Positions 27,717-37,883 of a DNA stretch of 64,000 bases are shown in pieces; the stretch's first letter is position 1; each line of letters starts with the position of its first letter. Made by a program: the position numbers and the translations under genes. The notes beneath the pieces were generated by a model. It was not told the origin of the DNA and made no database searches. It saw only the letters and a program-made list of their open reading frames with translations. This DNA comes from Pollutiaquabacter aromativorans (GTDB lineage: Bacteria > Bacteroidota > Bacteroidia > AKYH767-A > 2013-40CM-41-45). Location: positions 620,001 to 684,000 of the forward strand of contig CP185379.1 in assembly GCA_049177215.1 (NCBI GenBank), in the 5' to 3' direction.

Positions 27717-29198
27717 TTATTTCACGTTGCCCATCAGGCGACGGACCATCGGAGAAATGGCGATCAGGACCACGCCGCTGATGACGGCATAGATGGCCAA
27801 CTGCTGGTAGCCGTCGGTATAGGAGATCAATTTTTCGGATAAGGTCGCGTTTTCATTGGGCGATGCCATACCTGCCCCGAGGATGCCTGCTACGTATTGC
27901 CCGTAGGCGCTGGCGAGAAACCACATGCCCATCATCACGCCCTGTAAGGGCTGTGGGGAAAGTTTCGTCATGATCGATAGTCCGATCGGCGAGAGGCAAA
28001 GCTCGCCAAAGGTGATCACGAAATAGGCCAGGGTAAATACTTCCAGCGAGGTCATGCCGTCGGCGCCCGCGAAGAATCGGGTGGAGTAGAAGACGTAAAA
28101 CGCAAGCGACAAAAAAAGGAATCCGAGTCCGAATTTCACCACCGTGTTCGGTTCCGCTTTCCGGTTGCTCAGCCACAACCAGAAGAGCCCGGACAAGGGC
28201 GCGAAGATGATCACGAAGAGTGAATTGGCGGAATTGTTGACGCCGTTCGGGTCAAGCTTTACTCCCAGGAAGGAATCCTTGAGATTGTTGCTGGCGAACA
28301 GGTTCAGGGAGCCACCGCTTTGTTCGAAGAAAGCCCAGAAGAGTACCGAAAAGAGAATGAAGACCAGCGCGGCGATCAGCTTCTTTCGTTCCTCGGCGCT
28401 GTACCGCGTCATCTCGTAGAACAAGTAGATCAGTGTGCAGGGCCCGATGATGTACATGAACCAGTCGGTATACTCCGTCTTGGCCACCATGGTCATGATC
28501 AGCGGAATGACCGCCAGCGAACCGATGTAGGTCGCGTACTCGTACCACCGCTTTCCGCCCTTGCCGGCTTCCATCGGCGAACGACCGATCGGACCGAGGC
28601 TGCGTTGGGTGAAAACGAAGGTCAGCAGACTGATGGTCATCACAATGGCGGCCAGACCGAATGCGAGGTTCCACGAATAACTTTTAGCGATCGCTACACA
28701 GGCATACCCGCCCAGCAAGGCGCCGATGTTGATGCCTGCGTAGAAGAGCGAAAAGCCCGCGTCCCGCCGATGGTCCTCGTCGTTGTACAACGCCCCGACC
28801 ATGGTCGATATGTTAGGCTTGAAGAATCCGGTACCGACAATTGTGAAACTGATCCCCAGGAAAAAGAAATCCTTCGGATCGGCTGCAAGGATGCAACTAC
28901 CTGAAATCATCAGGAGCCCGCCCCAGAAGAGCGATTTCCGGAATCCGAGGATCTTGTCTGCGAACAGTCCCCCGATAAAAGTGAAAGCGTACACGAACGC
29001 TTGCGTTGCACCGTACTGCAAATTGGCGACGTCTTCCCGCATGCTGAGACCGACGATCTTGTCGACCATGAAGACGGTCAACATCCCACGCATTCCGTAG
29101 AAGCAAAAACGCTCCCACATTTCGGAAAAGAAAAGATACCAGAGTTGCTTCGGGTACTTTCCTTTGAAGTCCCGGATCTGTTCTAAGCTGTAGCTCAT
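27717..29198 (-). CDS. POT/PTR family proton-dependent peptide transporter
   Basis: A 493-residue inner-membrane protein with 12 or more hydrophobic segments. The N-terminal FFSEMWERFCFYGMRGML contains the ExxER proton-coupling motif of the POT family, followed by TFIGGLFADKILGFRKS and the PTR2 signature region FSLFYAGINIGALLGGY. The C-terminal half has FGELCLSPIGLSIMTKLSPQ, typical for bacterial members. It should import di- and tripeptides with protons. This fits a peptide-using life style together with the M3 oligopeptidase at 1080, but there is no operon link. Confidence 0.93.
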   Translation of the reverse strand: MSYSLEQIRDFKGKYPKQLWYLFFSEMWERFCFYGMRGMLTVFMVDKIVGLSMREDVANLQYGATQAFVYAFTFIGGLFADKILGFRKSLFWGGLLMISGSCILAADPKDFFFLGISFTIVGTGFFKPNISTMVGALYNDEDHRRDAGFSLFYAGINIGALLGGYACVAIAKSYSWNLAFGLAAIVMTISLLTFVFTQRSLGPIGRSPMEAGKGGKRWYEYATYIGSLAVIPLIMTMVAKTEYTDWFMYIIGPCTLIYLFYEMTRYSAEERKKLIAALVFILFSVLFWAFFEQSGGSLNLFASNNLKDSFLGVKLDPNGVNNSANSLFVIIFAPLSGLFWLWLSNRKAEPNTVVKFGLGFLFLSLAFYVFYSTRFFAGADGMTSLEVFTLAYFVITFGELCLSPIGLSIMTKLSPQPLQGVMMGMWFLASAYGQYVAGILGAGMASPNENATLSEKLISYTDGYQQLAIYAVISGVVLIAISPMVRRLMGNVK

Positions 29199-29271
29199 AG
29201 CGTGGTGGGGGCGTTAGCGCGTGCCCGACAAGTATAAGCAATTCAATCTTTTGGTTCCATTGTAAAAAGGT

Positions 29272-29306
29272 CAAAAAAAAGCCCCGGAGGAAGTTCCTTC
29301 GGGGCT
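29272..29306 (-). terminator. Terminator of secA
   Basis: On the minus strand AGCCCCGAAGGAA pairs with TTCCTCCGGGGCT (13 bp with one G-T pair) followed by eight Ts. It lies about 20 nt past the secA stop. Confidence 0.85.
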
Positions 29307-29325
29307 GTAGTGTTTATTATCCGGC

Positions 29326-32300
29326 TCAAAGCGTACCTGCGCCGTGGCAGTTTTTGAATTTTTTGCCGCTGCCACAAGGGCATGGATCGTTTCGTCCTAC
29401 TTTTTGTTCGACGCGAACGGGTTGGGCTTTCGGCGCGGACGGCGGCGGTCCTTGGGGAATGCCGTTGGAACGCTGTGCTTCACTGGCATCGGCCTTGCTG
29501 GTCTGTACGTTGCGCAGGTCCTGACGGGGTTGAGGCTTCGCTTCCCGCACCTGGTTCGGGTCCTGTTGCGGAATGACGGCTTTGAAAAGGAAGGAGATGA
29601 TGTCCCGGTTCGTTTCCGTCACCATGCGCTTGAACAATTCGAACGACTCGAACTTGTAAATGAGCAGCGGGTCCTTCTGTTCGTACACCGCGTTCTGCAC
29701 GGACGTCTTCAGGTCGTCCATCTCCCGCAAATGCTCTTTCCAGGCGTCGTCGATGAGCGCTGAAATGATGGTGCGTTCAAATGCCGATATGAGTTCCCGC
29801 CCGTGCGAGTCGTGCGACTTCCGCAGGTTGGCGATCACCTGGATGCCTTTCATGCCGTCCGAGAACGGCACGACGATATTCTGGATGGTCGCGCTTTGGT
29901 TCGTGAAAACGTCGTTGATGAACGGCCAGGTGCGGTCGATCATCAATTGGGATTTGTGACGGTAGTATCGCTGCGCTTCGGCGAATACTTTCTCCGTGAT
30001 GGCTTCGGATTTTCCGTTGAGGAATTCCTGTTCGCTGACGGGGCACTCGATCGAAAGGATCCGGACAAGGTCGAGTTTCAGACCCTCGTAATCGCGGGAT
30101 TCCTGGAATTGCTGTACGATCGACTCGCAAGTGTCGTACAACATGTTGTTGATGTCGATGCTGAGCCGCTCCCCGAAAATGGCATGACGCCGACGGGTGT
30201 AGATCACCTCCCGCTGCGCGTTCATGACGTCGTCGTATTCGATCAGGCGCTTCCGGATACCGAAGTTGTTCTCTTCGACTTTGCGCTGGGCGCGCTCGAT
30301 GGAGCTGGTGATCATCGAGTGCTGGATGACTTCCCCTTCCTCGATGCCCATGCGGTCCATCAGCTTCATGATCCGTTCCGAACCGAAGAGTCGCATCAGA
30401 TCATCCTCAAGCGAAACATAGAACTGCGAGCTTCCGGGATCTCCCTGACGTCCGGAACGACCGCGCAACTGTCGGTCGACGCGACGGGATTCGTGCTTTT
30501 CAGTACCGATGATGGCAAGACCGCCCGCTTCGCGAACGCCCGATCCGAGCTTGATATCGGTTCCGCGACCCGCCATGTTCGTGGCGATGGTCACCGTGCC
30601 GGACTGTCCCGCTTCGGCAACGATCTGGGCTTCTTTTTGGTGGAGTTTCGCGTTGAGTACGTTGTGGCGGATGTTTCGCAGCTTGAGCATACGGCTCAGC
30701 AATTCAGAAGTCTCGACACTGGTCGTACCGACCAATACCGGCCGGCCGGCTTTCACCAATTGTTCGATCTCTTCGATCACCGCGTTGTATTTCTCCCGCT
30801 TGGTCTTGTAAACCTTGTCTTCGTGATCCTTACGGGAGATGGGCTTGTTCGTCGGAATGCTGACAACATCCAGTTTATAGATCGACCAGAATTCCTGTGC
30901 CTCCGTTTCTGCCGTTCCGGTCATGCCGGCCAGCTTGTGGTACATCCGGAAGTAATTCTGCAGCGTGATGGTGGCGTAGGTCTGCGTCGCGGCTTCGACT
31001 TTTACGTTCTCCTTTGCTTCGATGGCCTGGTGCAGTCCGTCGGAATAACGCCGGCCTTCCATGATACGACCGGTCTGTTCATCGACGATCTTGATCTTGC
31101 CGTCGGCGATGATGTACTCGACATCTTTCTCGAACAGGGCATAAGCGCGCAGGAGCTGGTTGACGGTATGGATACGCTCCGACTTGACCGCGTAATCCCG
31201 CATCAGGTCGTCTTTCCGGGTGATCTTGTCTTCCGGCGTAGCGGTCGATCGTTCGATCTCGGCGATTTCAGCGCCGACGTCCGGTAGTACGAAAAAGTTC
31301 TTCTCCGAAACATTGGACGACATCAACTCTACGCCTTTCTCGGTGAGTTCGATGTTGTTGTTCTTTTCGTCGATCACGAAATACAGGGTCGCGTCGGCTT
31401 TGTGCATCTCGCGCGACTGGTCCTGCATGTAGTGATTCTCCGTCTTGCGCATGATGGCCATGACGCCTTGTTCGCCCAGCAACTTGATCAGGGATTTCGT
31501 TTTGGGCAATCCGCGATGCGCGCGCAACAGGGCAAGGCCCGCTTCGTCTTCTTTCTTCGCTTCGAGTAATTTCCGCGCGTCGGAAATAAGTGTATTCACG
31601 TACTCACGCTGAGCACGAACGAGCTGTTCGACTTTGGGCTTATAAACGTCGAATTCGTGATGATCACCTTTGGGCGTCGGTCCGGAGATGATCAGCGGTG
31701 TCCGGGCGTCGTCGATGAGTACAGAGTCCACCTCATCCACGATCGCGAAGTGGTGGCCGCGTTGTACCATGTCTTCCGTAGCACGGGCCATGTTGTCGCG
31801 CAGGTAGTCGAAGCCGAATTCGTTGTTGGTGCCGTAGGTGATGTCGGCAAGGTAGGCTTGGCGGCGGGCTGGCGTATTGGGGTCGTGCTTGTCAATGCAG
31901 TCGACCGTCAATCCGAGGAATTCGAAAATCGGTCCGTTCCATTCCGAGTCGCGTTTTGCGAGGTAATCGTTCACGGTCACAACGTGAACGCCCTGACTCG
32001 CCAGGGCGTTCAGGTAAATGGGCAGGGTGCCGACGAGCGTTTTTCCTTCACCGGTCGCCATCTCCGAAATCTTACCCTGGTGGAGGACCAAACCGCCAAT
32101 CAACTGCACGTCATAATGAACCATGTTCCAGGTCACCACGTTGCCGGCAGCAGACCAGCTGTTCTTGAAAACCGACCGATCTCCGTCGATGCGCACATAG
32201 TCCTTGCGGGTGGCCAGATTGCGGTCCAGTTCCGTGGCGGTCGATACGATCTCTGCCTGTTCACTGAACCTGCGGGCGGTTTCTTTCACCACAGCAAAAG

Positions 32301-32643
32301 CCTCGGGCAAGAGGTCCATCAGGACTTCCTCCGTTTCCTTGTTCCGCTGCTTCTTAAGTTGGTCGATTTCCCGATAGATCTCTTCCTGTCGAACGATATC
32401 ACCGTCAATCAGTCCGGCCGCTTCAGTCTCCAGGCGTTTGATCTCTTCATTCGTTTCCTTCAGATGATCTTCGATCCGTCTCCGGAAATCGGAAGTCCTG
32501 GACCGCAGCTCATCGTTCGAAATGGCGGAAAGCTTACTGAATTCGGCCTTCGCCAAATCCACGATCGGAAGCAGTTCTTTCAGGTCGCGGTCACGCTTGC
32601 TGCCGAAGATCTTTCCGATGGTTTTATTGAGAATTCCAAGCAT
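29326..32643 (-). CDS. secA: Preprotein translocase ATPase SecA
   Basis: About 1,105 residues from ATG 32643 (MLGILNKTIGKIFGSKRDRD), which lies 25 nt behind an exact promoter element; a longer frame upstream is less likely. Walker A lies in MATGEGKTLVGTLP (about residue 195), the DEVD box in FAIVDEVDSVLIDDARTPLI (~300), and the second motor domain has GTTSVETSE and MAGRGTDIKLG. The long Bacteroidota-type insert and C-terminal linker explain the extra ~200 residues compared with E. coli. The SEC-C zinc motif KVGRNDPCPCGSGKKFKNCH ends the protein. It drives export through SecYEG and so feeds all the signal-peptide proteins of the window. Confidence 0.97.
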   Translation of the reverse strand: MLGILNKTIGKIFGSKRDRDLKELLPIVDLAKAEFSKLSAISNDELRSRTSDFRRRIEDHLKETNEEIKRLETEAAGLIDGDIVRQEEIYREIDQLKKQRNKETEEVLMDLLPEAFAVVKETARRFSEQAEIVSTATELDRNLATRKDYVRIDGDRSVFKNSWSAAGNVVTWNMVHYDVQLIGGLVLHQGKISEMATGEGKTLVGTLPIYLNALASQGVHVVTVNDYLAKRDSEWNGPIFEFLGLTVDCIDKHDPNTPARRQAYLADITYGTNNEFGFDYLRDNMARATEDMVQRGHHFAIVDEVDSVLIDDARTPLIISGPTPKGDHHEFDVYKPKVEQLVRAQREYVNTLISDARKLLEAKKEDEAGLALLRAHRGLPKTKSLIKLLGEQGVMAIMRKTENHYMQDQSREMHKADATLYFVIDEKNNNIELTEKGVELMSSNVSEKNFFVLPDVGAEIAEIERSTATPEDKITRKDDLMRDYAVKSERIHTVNQLLRAYALFEKDVEYIIADGKIKIVDEQTGRIMEGRRYSDGLHQAIEAKENVKVEAATQTYATITLQNYFRMYHKLAGMTGTAETEAQEFWSIYKLDVVSIPTNKPISRKDHEDKVYKTKREKYNAVIEEIEQLVKAGRPVLVGTTSVETSELLSRMLKLRNIRHNVLNAKLHQKEAQIVAEAGQSGTVTIATNMAGRGTDIKLGSGVREAGGLAIIGTEKHESRRVDRQLRGRSGRQGDPGSSQFYVSLEDDLMRLFGSERIMKLMDRMGIEEGEVIQHSMITSSIERAQRKVEENNFGIRKRLIEYDDVMNAQREVIYTRRRHAIFGERLSIDINNMLYDTCESIVQQFQESRDYEGLKLDLVRILSIECPVSEQEFLNGKSEAITEKVFAEAQRYYRHKSQLMIDRTWPFINDVFTNQSATIQNIVVPFSDGMKGIQVIANLRKSHDSHGRELISAFERTIISALIDDAWKEHLREMDDLKTSVQNAVYEQKDPLLIYKFESFELFKRMVTETNRDIISFLFKAVIPQQDPNQVREAKPQPRQDLRNVQTSKADASEAQRSNGIPQGPPPSAPKAQPVRVEQKVGRNDPCPCGSGKKFKNCHGAGTL

Positions 32644-32667
32644 TATACAGGTAGGGTAAAAGGAGGA

Positions 32668-32675
32668 CAAAGGTA
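32668..32675 (-). promoter_or_regulatory. -7 element TACCTTTG of secA
   Basis: An exact TAnnTTTG on the minus strand, ending 25 nt before ATG 32643. Confidence 0.6.
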
Positions 32676-32773
32676 CTCTTTATTTCCGGCTTTGGCGGAA
32701 GGCATTCGATGTCAATCAATTGTCATCTTTGAGCGGAGCCGGCAGCAGGCTGGTGCAGGTGAGGCGGTATTTC

Positions 32774-32781
32774 TATCTTTG
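32774..32781 (+). promoter_or_regulatory. -7 element TATCTTTG before the sortilin-like T9SS gene
   Basis: An exact TAnnTTTG ending 18 nt before ATG 32799. Together with the secA promoter it defines a divergent promoter region of ~155 bp. Confidence 0.6.
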
Positions 32782-32798
32782 AAAAAATACCGCTTTAC

Positions 32799-35700
32799 AT
32801 GCGTATCCTGCGCCTATATGTCTGGTCGGCTTTGCTCACCGGATTATTGTTCCCCAAAGAAAATTCCGCACAACCCTGGATGAAGCGTCCGCTGACCAGC
32901 GGCGATGAAGTGGTGCGCAAACGTCCCAACCTTCAGGATCTTTCAGCAAGGTTCAACGAGTATTGGAACTCCAGAACCCCTTCCATTGATGAAGGGGAGA
33001 ATGCGGAAGAAGGGGGCTATCAACAGTTCCGTCGCTGGGAATGGTTCATGAAGCAACGTACCTGGCCTTCCGGTGATCTGCCGGATCCGAATATCCTGTT
33101 CCGGGAGTGGAAGCGGACCCGTGATGTCCGCCCGGTCAATAACGCGCGGATGCAATCGACGAATTGGACCTATGTCGGACCGGATGTGGTGCCCGCCAAT
33201 GGCGGAGGAGCAGGCCGCGTGAATGTGTTGCGCTTCAATCCGGTCGATAATAACATCCTTTACCTGGGATCTGCCAGCGGCGGTCTGTGGAAATCCATCG
33301 ACGGCGGCTCCACCTGGACGGCACTCGACGATTTCCTCACGGCGCTTTCGGTTGCCGATATCGCCATTAATCCCCGTTACCCGGATTCGATTTATGTCGC
33401 AACCGGCGACGGTTACGGGTATGAGGTCAACGGTGATTTCTGGGGAGGAACGTACAGTGCCGGCATCCTCGTTTCACCGGATGGAGGCGTTACGTGGAAT
33501 CCGACCGGAATAGCCTTTACTCAGGATCAAAACAACATCGTTCAGCGATTAACCATCAATCCGCAGGATCCTTCGATCATGCTGGCTGCCACCCGATATG
33601 GTCTGTTTCGTTCGACCGATGCGGGCGTCAACTGGAACTCCGTCCGTACATCCAAGCATTATGACATTGAATGGGGAGTTGGTAATCCCGCGAAAGTCTT
33701 CGCGACAACCAGTTCCATCCTCTACGTCTCGTACAATTATGGCGCTACCTGGTCACCTGTCCAAGGTGGATTGTGTGGTGGCCGCTCCATGATCGGTACT
33801 TGCGAAGCGGATTCCAATCGGGTCTATGTGCTCTGCGAGAACGGCAATTTATGGCGATCGGATGATGCGGGGGATTCTTTTACCGCGACCACTGATCCGT
33901 CTTCTCTGGTTACTTTTTACGGTTACTACGACGGCGTCCTGGCAGTGTCTCCAACGGATCCGGACGTGGTCATCTGTGCCGGTATGAATATCGGCCGCTC
34001 CGACGACGGAGGTCAGACCTGGTACCAGATCGGCAATATGAGCTGGAACGATTATATCCATGTCGACAACCACAGCATGGACTTCGCTCCCGGAAACGGC
34101 AATATCATTTTCTCCGGTAACGATGGCGGTTTGTTCCGATCCACCAACGGCGGAGCTACCTGGACGGACCTGAGCGATCAGTTGCACATCAAACAATATT
34201 ACCGGATGGGGCAGTCGGCTACCAACGCCGGCGTGATCTATGCCGGAGCCCAGGACAATGGAACCGACCGTTTGGCAAACGGCAACTGGACACAGGTATT
34301 CGGAGCCGACGGAATGGATTGCATGGTCGATTACACGGATGACGACATTGCCTACGTGTCCTACCAGTACGGTGCCTTGCAACGGTCAACGGACGGAGGC
34401 AACAACTTCAACGATATCGCGCCTTCCTCCGGGGAGTGGGTAACGCCGTTTGCCATCGATCCGGTCGACCACAATACCATCTACGCGGGATACGACCAGG
34501 TTTACAAGTCAACCAACCGGGGCACCAACTGGAATACCATTGGCCCCGTTGCCATCGGCGGTGGGATCATTGCATTGGCCATAGCGCCTTCCAATCCCAA
34601 TTACATCTATACCGCAGCGCTCGACCGTATCTACATGACCTCGAACGGCGGAGCTTCCTGGAACAACATTACGACCGGACTACCGGTTGGAAGTACCGGT
34701 ATCACCTACATCGCGATCTCGAATCAGAATCCGCAACAGGTCTGGGTGACGCTCTCGGGCTATCAGGCAGGCATCAAAGTTTTCTCATCGGTAGACGGTG
34801 GATCAACTTGGTCCAATGTGAGCGGTACGCTTCCGAATATTCCGGTGAACTGTATCGTCTATCAGAATGGCTCGAACGACGCACTGTACATCGGAACTGA
34901 TTTTGGCGTGTATTACCGCGATGCCACTCTGATGGACTGGGTGCCCTATGGCAACGATCTGCCGAACGTTATCGTCAGCGACATGGAGATCTACTATGCC
35001 GGACAAAAGCTGCGCGCAGCCACCTACGGCCGAGGCATTTGGGAAGTTGATTTGAATCCGGTTACCGCACTGGCATTGGATGCCGCGGTGATTCAATTCA
35101 TCGAACCTGCCGCGACGATCTGTTCGAACTCTGTGACTCCGGTCATCGTCGTACGGAACAATGGTAGTGACGCGCTTACGGACCTTAACATCAATTATCG
35201 CCTTGACGGAGGGGCTTTACAATCATTCGCCTGGTCAGGCAATATCGCGAGCGGCGATACTGCACATGTTACGCTACCCTTGATCACGGTCACCGGTGGT
35301 TCGCATTCGATCTATGCGGCCACCTCCGATCCGAATGGTCAGGCCGATCAGCAGCCTGCGAATGACGGCTATACCTACAATATCTCCGTCAATACGAGCG
35401 TTGCCAACGTTCCCCAGGCGGAAGGCTTCGAGGCGTTTTCAATTCCCGCGGATTGGGTGCTCGATGACGCTGCCGGAATGCTCTCCTATACGACAAGTGC
35501 AAGCGGATTCGGTCTGTCCGGTGTCTCCCTGAAAGTGAATTATTTCTTTAGCAGCCCGGGAGCGACTTCGTCCATCGAGTTTCCTCACCTTGATTTCAGT
35601 GCCGTGACCAATCCGGTTTACCTTGATTTCAATGTCGCCTACGCGGTATTCAACGCTACTTCGCACGATTCGCTGAAAGTGCTCTTGTCCCTTGATTGCG

Positions 35701-36194
35701 GAGAGACCTTTACAGCGGTATATGCAAAGGGCGACAACAGCCTTGCAACGGCGCCCCAGACCATGAATGAATTCACACCGGATCCGAGCCAATGGCGTGC
35801 GGAACGTGTCGACCTCAGTGCTTACGCCGGGAATCCTAACGTGCTCATTCGCTTCCAATACATCAGCGGCTACGGCAACCATCTCTATGTGGACGATATC
35901 AACCTGTACGATAACTCTTCCTCTACGCCAGAGGTCACGTCCATCGCTTCAGGTCTTTACCCGAACCCCACCTCCGGTGAAGTGGTATTCTCCTTCCGGG
36001 CACCGGATACGGGAGACTACCGCCTGGAGCTCGTGGATGTGTCCGGTCGGGTGGTGAAACTTTTCAGTAACCTGAAGGCGGCTGAACTGTCGGCATATCG
36101 CGTGGATCTGAAAGGAGAAACCGCGGGAATCTATTTCTACCGACTGATGCGAAACGATGTGGCTGCAGCCAATGGCCGTTTGGTGAAATTCTAA
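32799..36194 (+). CDS. T9SS type A sorting-domain protein with sortilin/BNR propeller
   Basis: 1,131 residues. A short signal peptide (MRILRLYVWSALLTGLLFPKENSAQ) precedes a long propeller region (~residues 110-750) with many Asp-box-like motifs (SIDGGSTW, SPDGGVTW, STDAGVNW, SDDGGQTW, STNGGATW, STDGGNNF, STNRGTNW, SVDGGSTW), as in VPS10/sortilin and glycoside hydrolase family 74-like folds. A CARDB-like domain (AATICSNSVTPVIVVRNNGSD) and a MAM/jelly-roll-like domain (IPADWVLDDAAGM...HLYVDDINLYD) follow. The end is a sorting domain (LYPNPTSGEVVFSF, LVDVSGRVVKLF, GIYFYRLMRND, NGRLVKF). It is probably extracellular; whether it is a hydrolase or a binding protein cannot be told. Confidence 0.88.
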   Translation: MRILRLYVWSALLTGLLFPKENSAQPWMKRPLTSGDEVVRKRPNLQDLSARFNEYWNSRTPSIDEGENAEEGGYQQFRRWEWFMKQRTWPSGDLPDPNILFREWKRTRDVRPVNNARMQSTNWTYVGPDVVPANGGGAGRVNVLRFNPVDNNILYLGSASGGLWKSIDGGSTWTALDDFLTALSVADIAINPRYPDSIYVATGDGYGYEVNGDFWGGTYSAGILVSPDGGVTWNPTGIAFTQDQNNIVQRLTINPQDPSIMLAATRYGLFRSTDAGVNWNSVRTSKHYDIEWGVGNPAKVFATTSSILYVSYNYGATWSPVQGGLCGGRSMIGTCEADSNRVYVLCENGNLWRSDDAGDSFTATTDPSSLVTFYGYYDGVLAVSPTDPDVVICAGMNIGRSDDGGQTWYQIGNMSWNDYIHVDNHSMDFAPGNGNIIFSGNDGGLFRSTNGGATWTDLSDQLHIKQYYRMGQSATNAGVIYAGAQDNGTDRLANGNWTQVFGADGMDCMVDYTDDDIAYVSYQYGALQRSTDGGNNFNDIAPSSGEWVTPFAIDPVDHNTIYAGYDQVYKSTNRGTNWNTIGPVAIGGGIIALAIAPSNPNYIYTAALDRIYMTSNGGASWNNITTGLPVGSTGITYIAISNQNPQQVWVTLSGYQAGIKVFSSVDGGSTWSNVSGTLPNIPVNCIVYQNGSNDALYIGTDFGVYYRDATLMDWVPYGNDLPNVIVSDMEIYYAGQKLRAATYGRGIWEVDLNPVTALALDAAVIQFIEPAATICSNSVTPVIVVRNNGSDALTDLNINYRLDGGALQSFAWSGNIASGDTAHVTLPLITVTGGSHSIYAATSDPNGQADQQPANDGYTYNISVNTSVANVPQAEGFEAFSIPADWVLDDAAGMLSYTTSASGFGLSGVSLKVNYFFSSPGATSSIEFPHLDFSAVTNPVYLDFNVAYAVFNATSHDSLKVLLSLDCGETFTAVYAKGDNSLATAPQTMNEFTPDPSQWRAERVDLSAYAGNPNVLIRFQYISGYGNHLYVDDINLYDNSSSTPEVTSIASGLYPNPTSGEVVFSFRAPDTGDYRLELVDVSGRVVKLFSNLKAAELSAYRVDLKGETAGIYFYRLMRNDVAAANGRLVKF

Positions 36195-36216
36195 GTCGTC
36201 TAAAACCGATTGAAGG

Positions 36217-36250
36217 AACGACGCCCGGTGTTCGCCGGGCGTCGTTTTTT
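36217..36250 (+). terminator. Terminator after the sortilin-like gene
   Basis: AACGACGCCCGG-6nt-CCGGGCGTCGTT, a 12-bp perfect stem followed by TTTT. Its T-run touches the stop codon of the convergent gene. Confidence 0.85.
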
Positions 36251-37829
36251 ATTCCTGCCTGATAAAATGGGCTCGCTGTACACCATCGTCCGAATTGAGC
36301 TCGAGCAGATAAACGCCGTTTGCAAGTGTTGACAACCCGATTGTAAGAACCTGCTCTTGTTGTTGCAGCTTCCCTGTCATGAGTTTTTCTCCTGTTAACG
36401 AGTAAACCACCCATTCGGTAATATGGTCGAACGAAGATCGGGCTTGTAGCCACGTACTACTTGGGTTCGGGAATATCAGTAACGGCTCTTCCTTCACGTC
36501 GGACGTGGAATTGGTGAAGCAAAGCGTGGAAAACTGGTCGACGAACGGTTGTGACGTCCAATTCAAAACCGCGGGGGTGAGGCTAAAGGATTGTGTCGTC
36601 AAGAAGCCGACACCGGTTAGCGGCAGACTATCGCCGGTCAGGAGAATAATACTGTCCTGACATACCGGGCTGTTTCCGTTTCGATCGGTACGTACGAGAA
36701 GCGCGTCGGCAAAATCGGCTTGACCGGTCAGCAGTAGGCCATTGTCGGTCAATTGAAGGTTCGTGCAAAATGCTTCTGCAAAGACGGCTTGTTGTTTCCT
36801 GCTCTGCAGCACTGTGCCGGAGTCGTCGGTGACGAGGATCAAGGGTAATGGACCGCTTCCCGAAGTGGTGATGCTTCCGCAGAGATATACCTCCTGGCGG
36901 TTTTGGTCGAATTTCAAATCCATGAATCCTTCGTCGTTCGTTCTGTTATAATGGTGCACCCATTCGGCGTTACCCAGGCTATCCAGCTTGAACAAGACAC
37001 CGTCATCTTCATTCATCGAGGGACCGGAATTCGTCGTGCCGCAACCGTAGAGACCACCATCGGCTAAGAGCGCCAAAGCATTGACGACATCAAGACCGCT
37101 TCCGCCAGCGAGGAATTGCCAAAGCGGTTGGCCGGATGAGTCGAGTTTCAGAACGACGAAGTCTCCGTTCGGATCGTGCAGGCTGTCGATGGCTGTACCT
37201 CCGACAAAGAACTCGCCGGTTGAACCGGTCGGTGACAATTCCAGCGAGGTAAAGAGGACGGATCGGTTCAGCTCGAATCGTTTCGTCCAAAGAAGATTGC
37301 CCAACGCGTCGATCTTCAAAAGGAGCCCATTCGGCATTGAATCGGGCGAGGAAGTGCTTCCAGCGATGAGGAAATCACCATTCGCAAGCTCGCGAATTGC
37401 ATTTCCGCTTTCAATCCCCGGGCGATCATAGGACTGGGCCCATTCCGCATTGCCCAGACTGTCGAGTTTAATTACGAAAAGCGCCCCGATGGCGCTGTCA
37501 GGATCATTGACGATCGATTGGCCGGTCAGGATAGTGCCCTGATCGTGCGTCAGGATCATGTTGTTCACGTAATCGCTCACGGGTCCACCGGCTTTCACCG
37601 ACCACAGGAGGTCGCCGTCGGCGTTCATTCGATAAAGCGCGATGTCGGCGGAATCCGTTTGATCAAAGCCTGTAGTGCCGGCTATGACCATACCACCATC
37701 CGGCAGTAACTGCAGGGCGCTGCCGTTTTGGTAAGCGTCGTCACCGTAGGTTTTGGAAAATACCGTTTGCGCGCGAACGGAAGCAAACACTTGCAGGCAC
37801 AGGAAAAGGATGATGAACGGCTTTGACAT
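36249..37829 (-). CDS. T9SS type A sorting-domain protein with delta-60-like repeats
   Basis: 526 residues. Signal peptide MSKPFIILFLCLQVFASVRAQ, then ~390 residues of repeats of the type LPDGGMVIAGTTGF...LYRMNADGDLLW, LANGDFLIAGSTSS...LKIDALGNLLW, LADGGLYGCGTTN...FKLDSLGNAEW, a WD40/PQQ-like propeller pattern common in Bacteroidota proteins that begin with TxxxxYGG. A CVxD-type linker leads to the sorting domain (LLIFPNPSSTWLQARS, VVYSLTGEKLMTG, LANGVYLLELNSDDG). It is predicted to be exported and surface-attached or released by T9SS. No catalytic motif is visible. Confidence 0.85.
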   Translation of the reverse strand: MSKPFIILFLCLQVFASVRAQTVFSKTYGDDAYQNGSALQLLPDGGMVIAGTTGFDQTDSADIALYRMNADGDLLWSVKAGGPVSDYVNNMILTHDQGTILTGQSIVNDPDSAIGALFVIKLDSLGNAEWAQSYDRPGIESGNAIRELANGDFLIAGSTSSPDSMPNGLLLKIDALGNLLWTKRFELNRSVLFTSLELSPTGSTGEFFVGGTAIDSLHDPNGDFVVLKLDSSGQPLWQFLAGGSGLDVVNALALLADGGLYGCGTTNSGPSMNEDDGVLFKLDSLGNAEWVHHYNRTNDEGFMDLKFDQNRQEVYLCGSITTSGSGPLPLILVTDDSGTVLQSRKQQAVFAEAFCTNLQLTDNGLLLTGQADFADALLVRTDRNGNSPVCQDSIILLTGDSLPLTGVGFLTTQSFSLTPAVLNWTSQPFVDQFSTLCFTNSTSDVKEEPLLIFPNPSSTWLQARSSFDHITEWVVYSLTGEKLMTGKLQQQEQVLTIGLSTLANGVYLLELNSDDGVQRAHFIRQE

Positions 37830-37837
37830 AACGGAAA

Positions 37838-37872
37838 AGTAGAAAAGAAAACAGCCGCCCGGAGGCGGCTGC
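37838..37872 (-). terminator. Terminator of the DUF2795-like gene
   Basis: CAGCCGCC-CGGA-GGCGGCTG (37852-37871), followed on the minus strand by TTTTCTTTTC. Confidence 0.75.
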
Positions 37873-37883
37873 GAAACGTGTTT

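Noticed and set aside
29803..31287. Long plus-strand frame (494 codons) inside secA
   Set aside because: It is the antisense shadow of a strongly conserved gene; long antisense frames are expected at this base composition.
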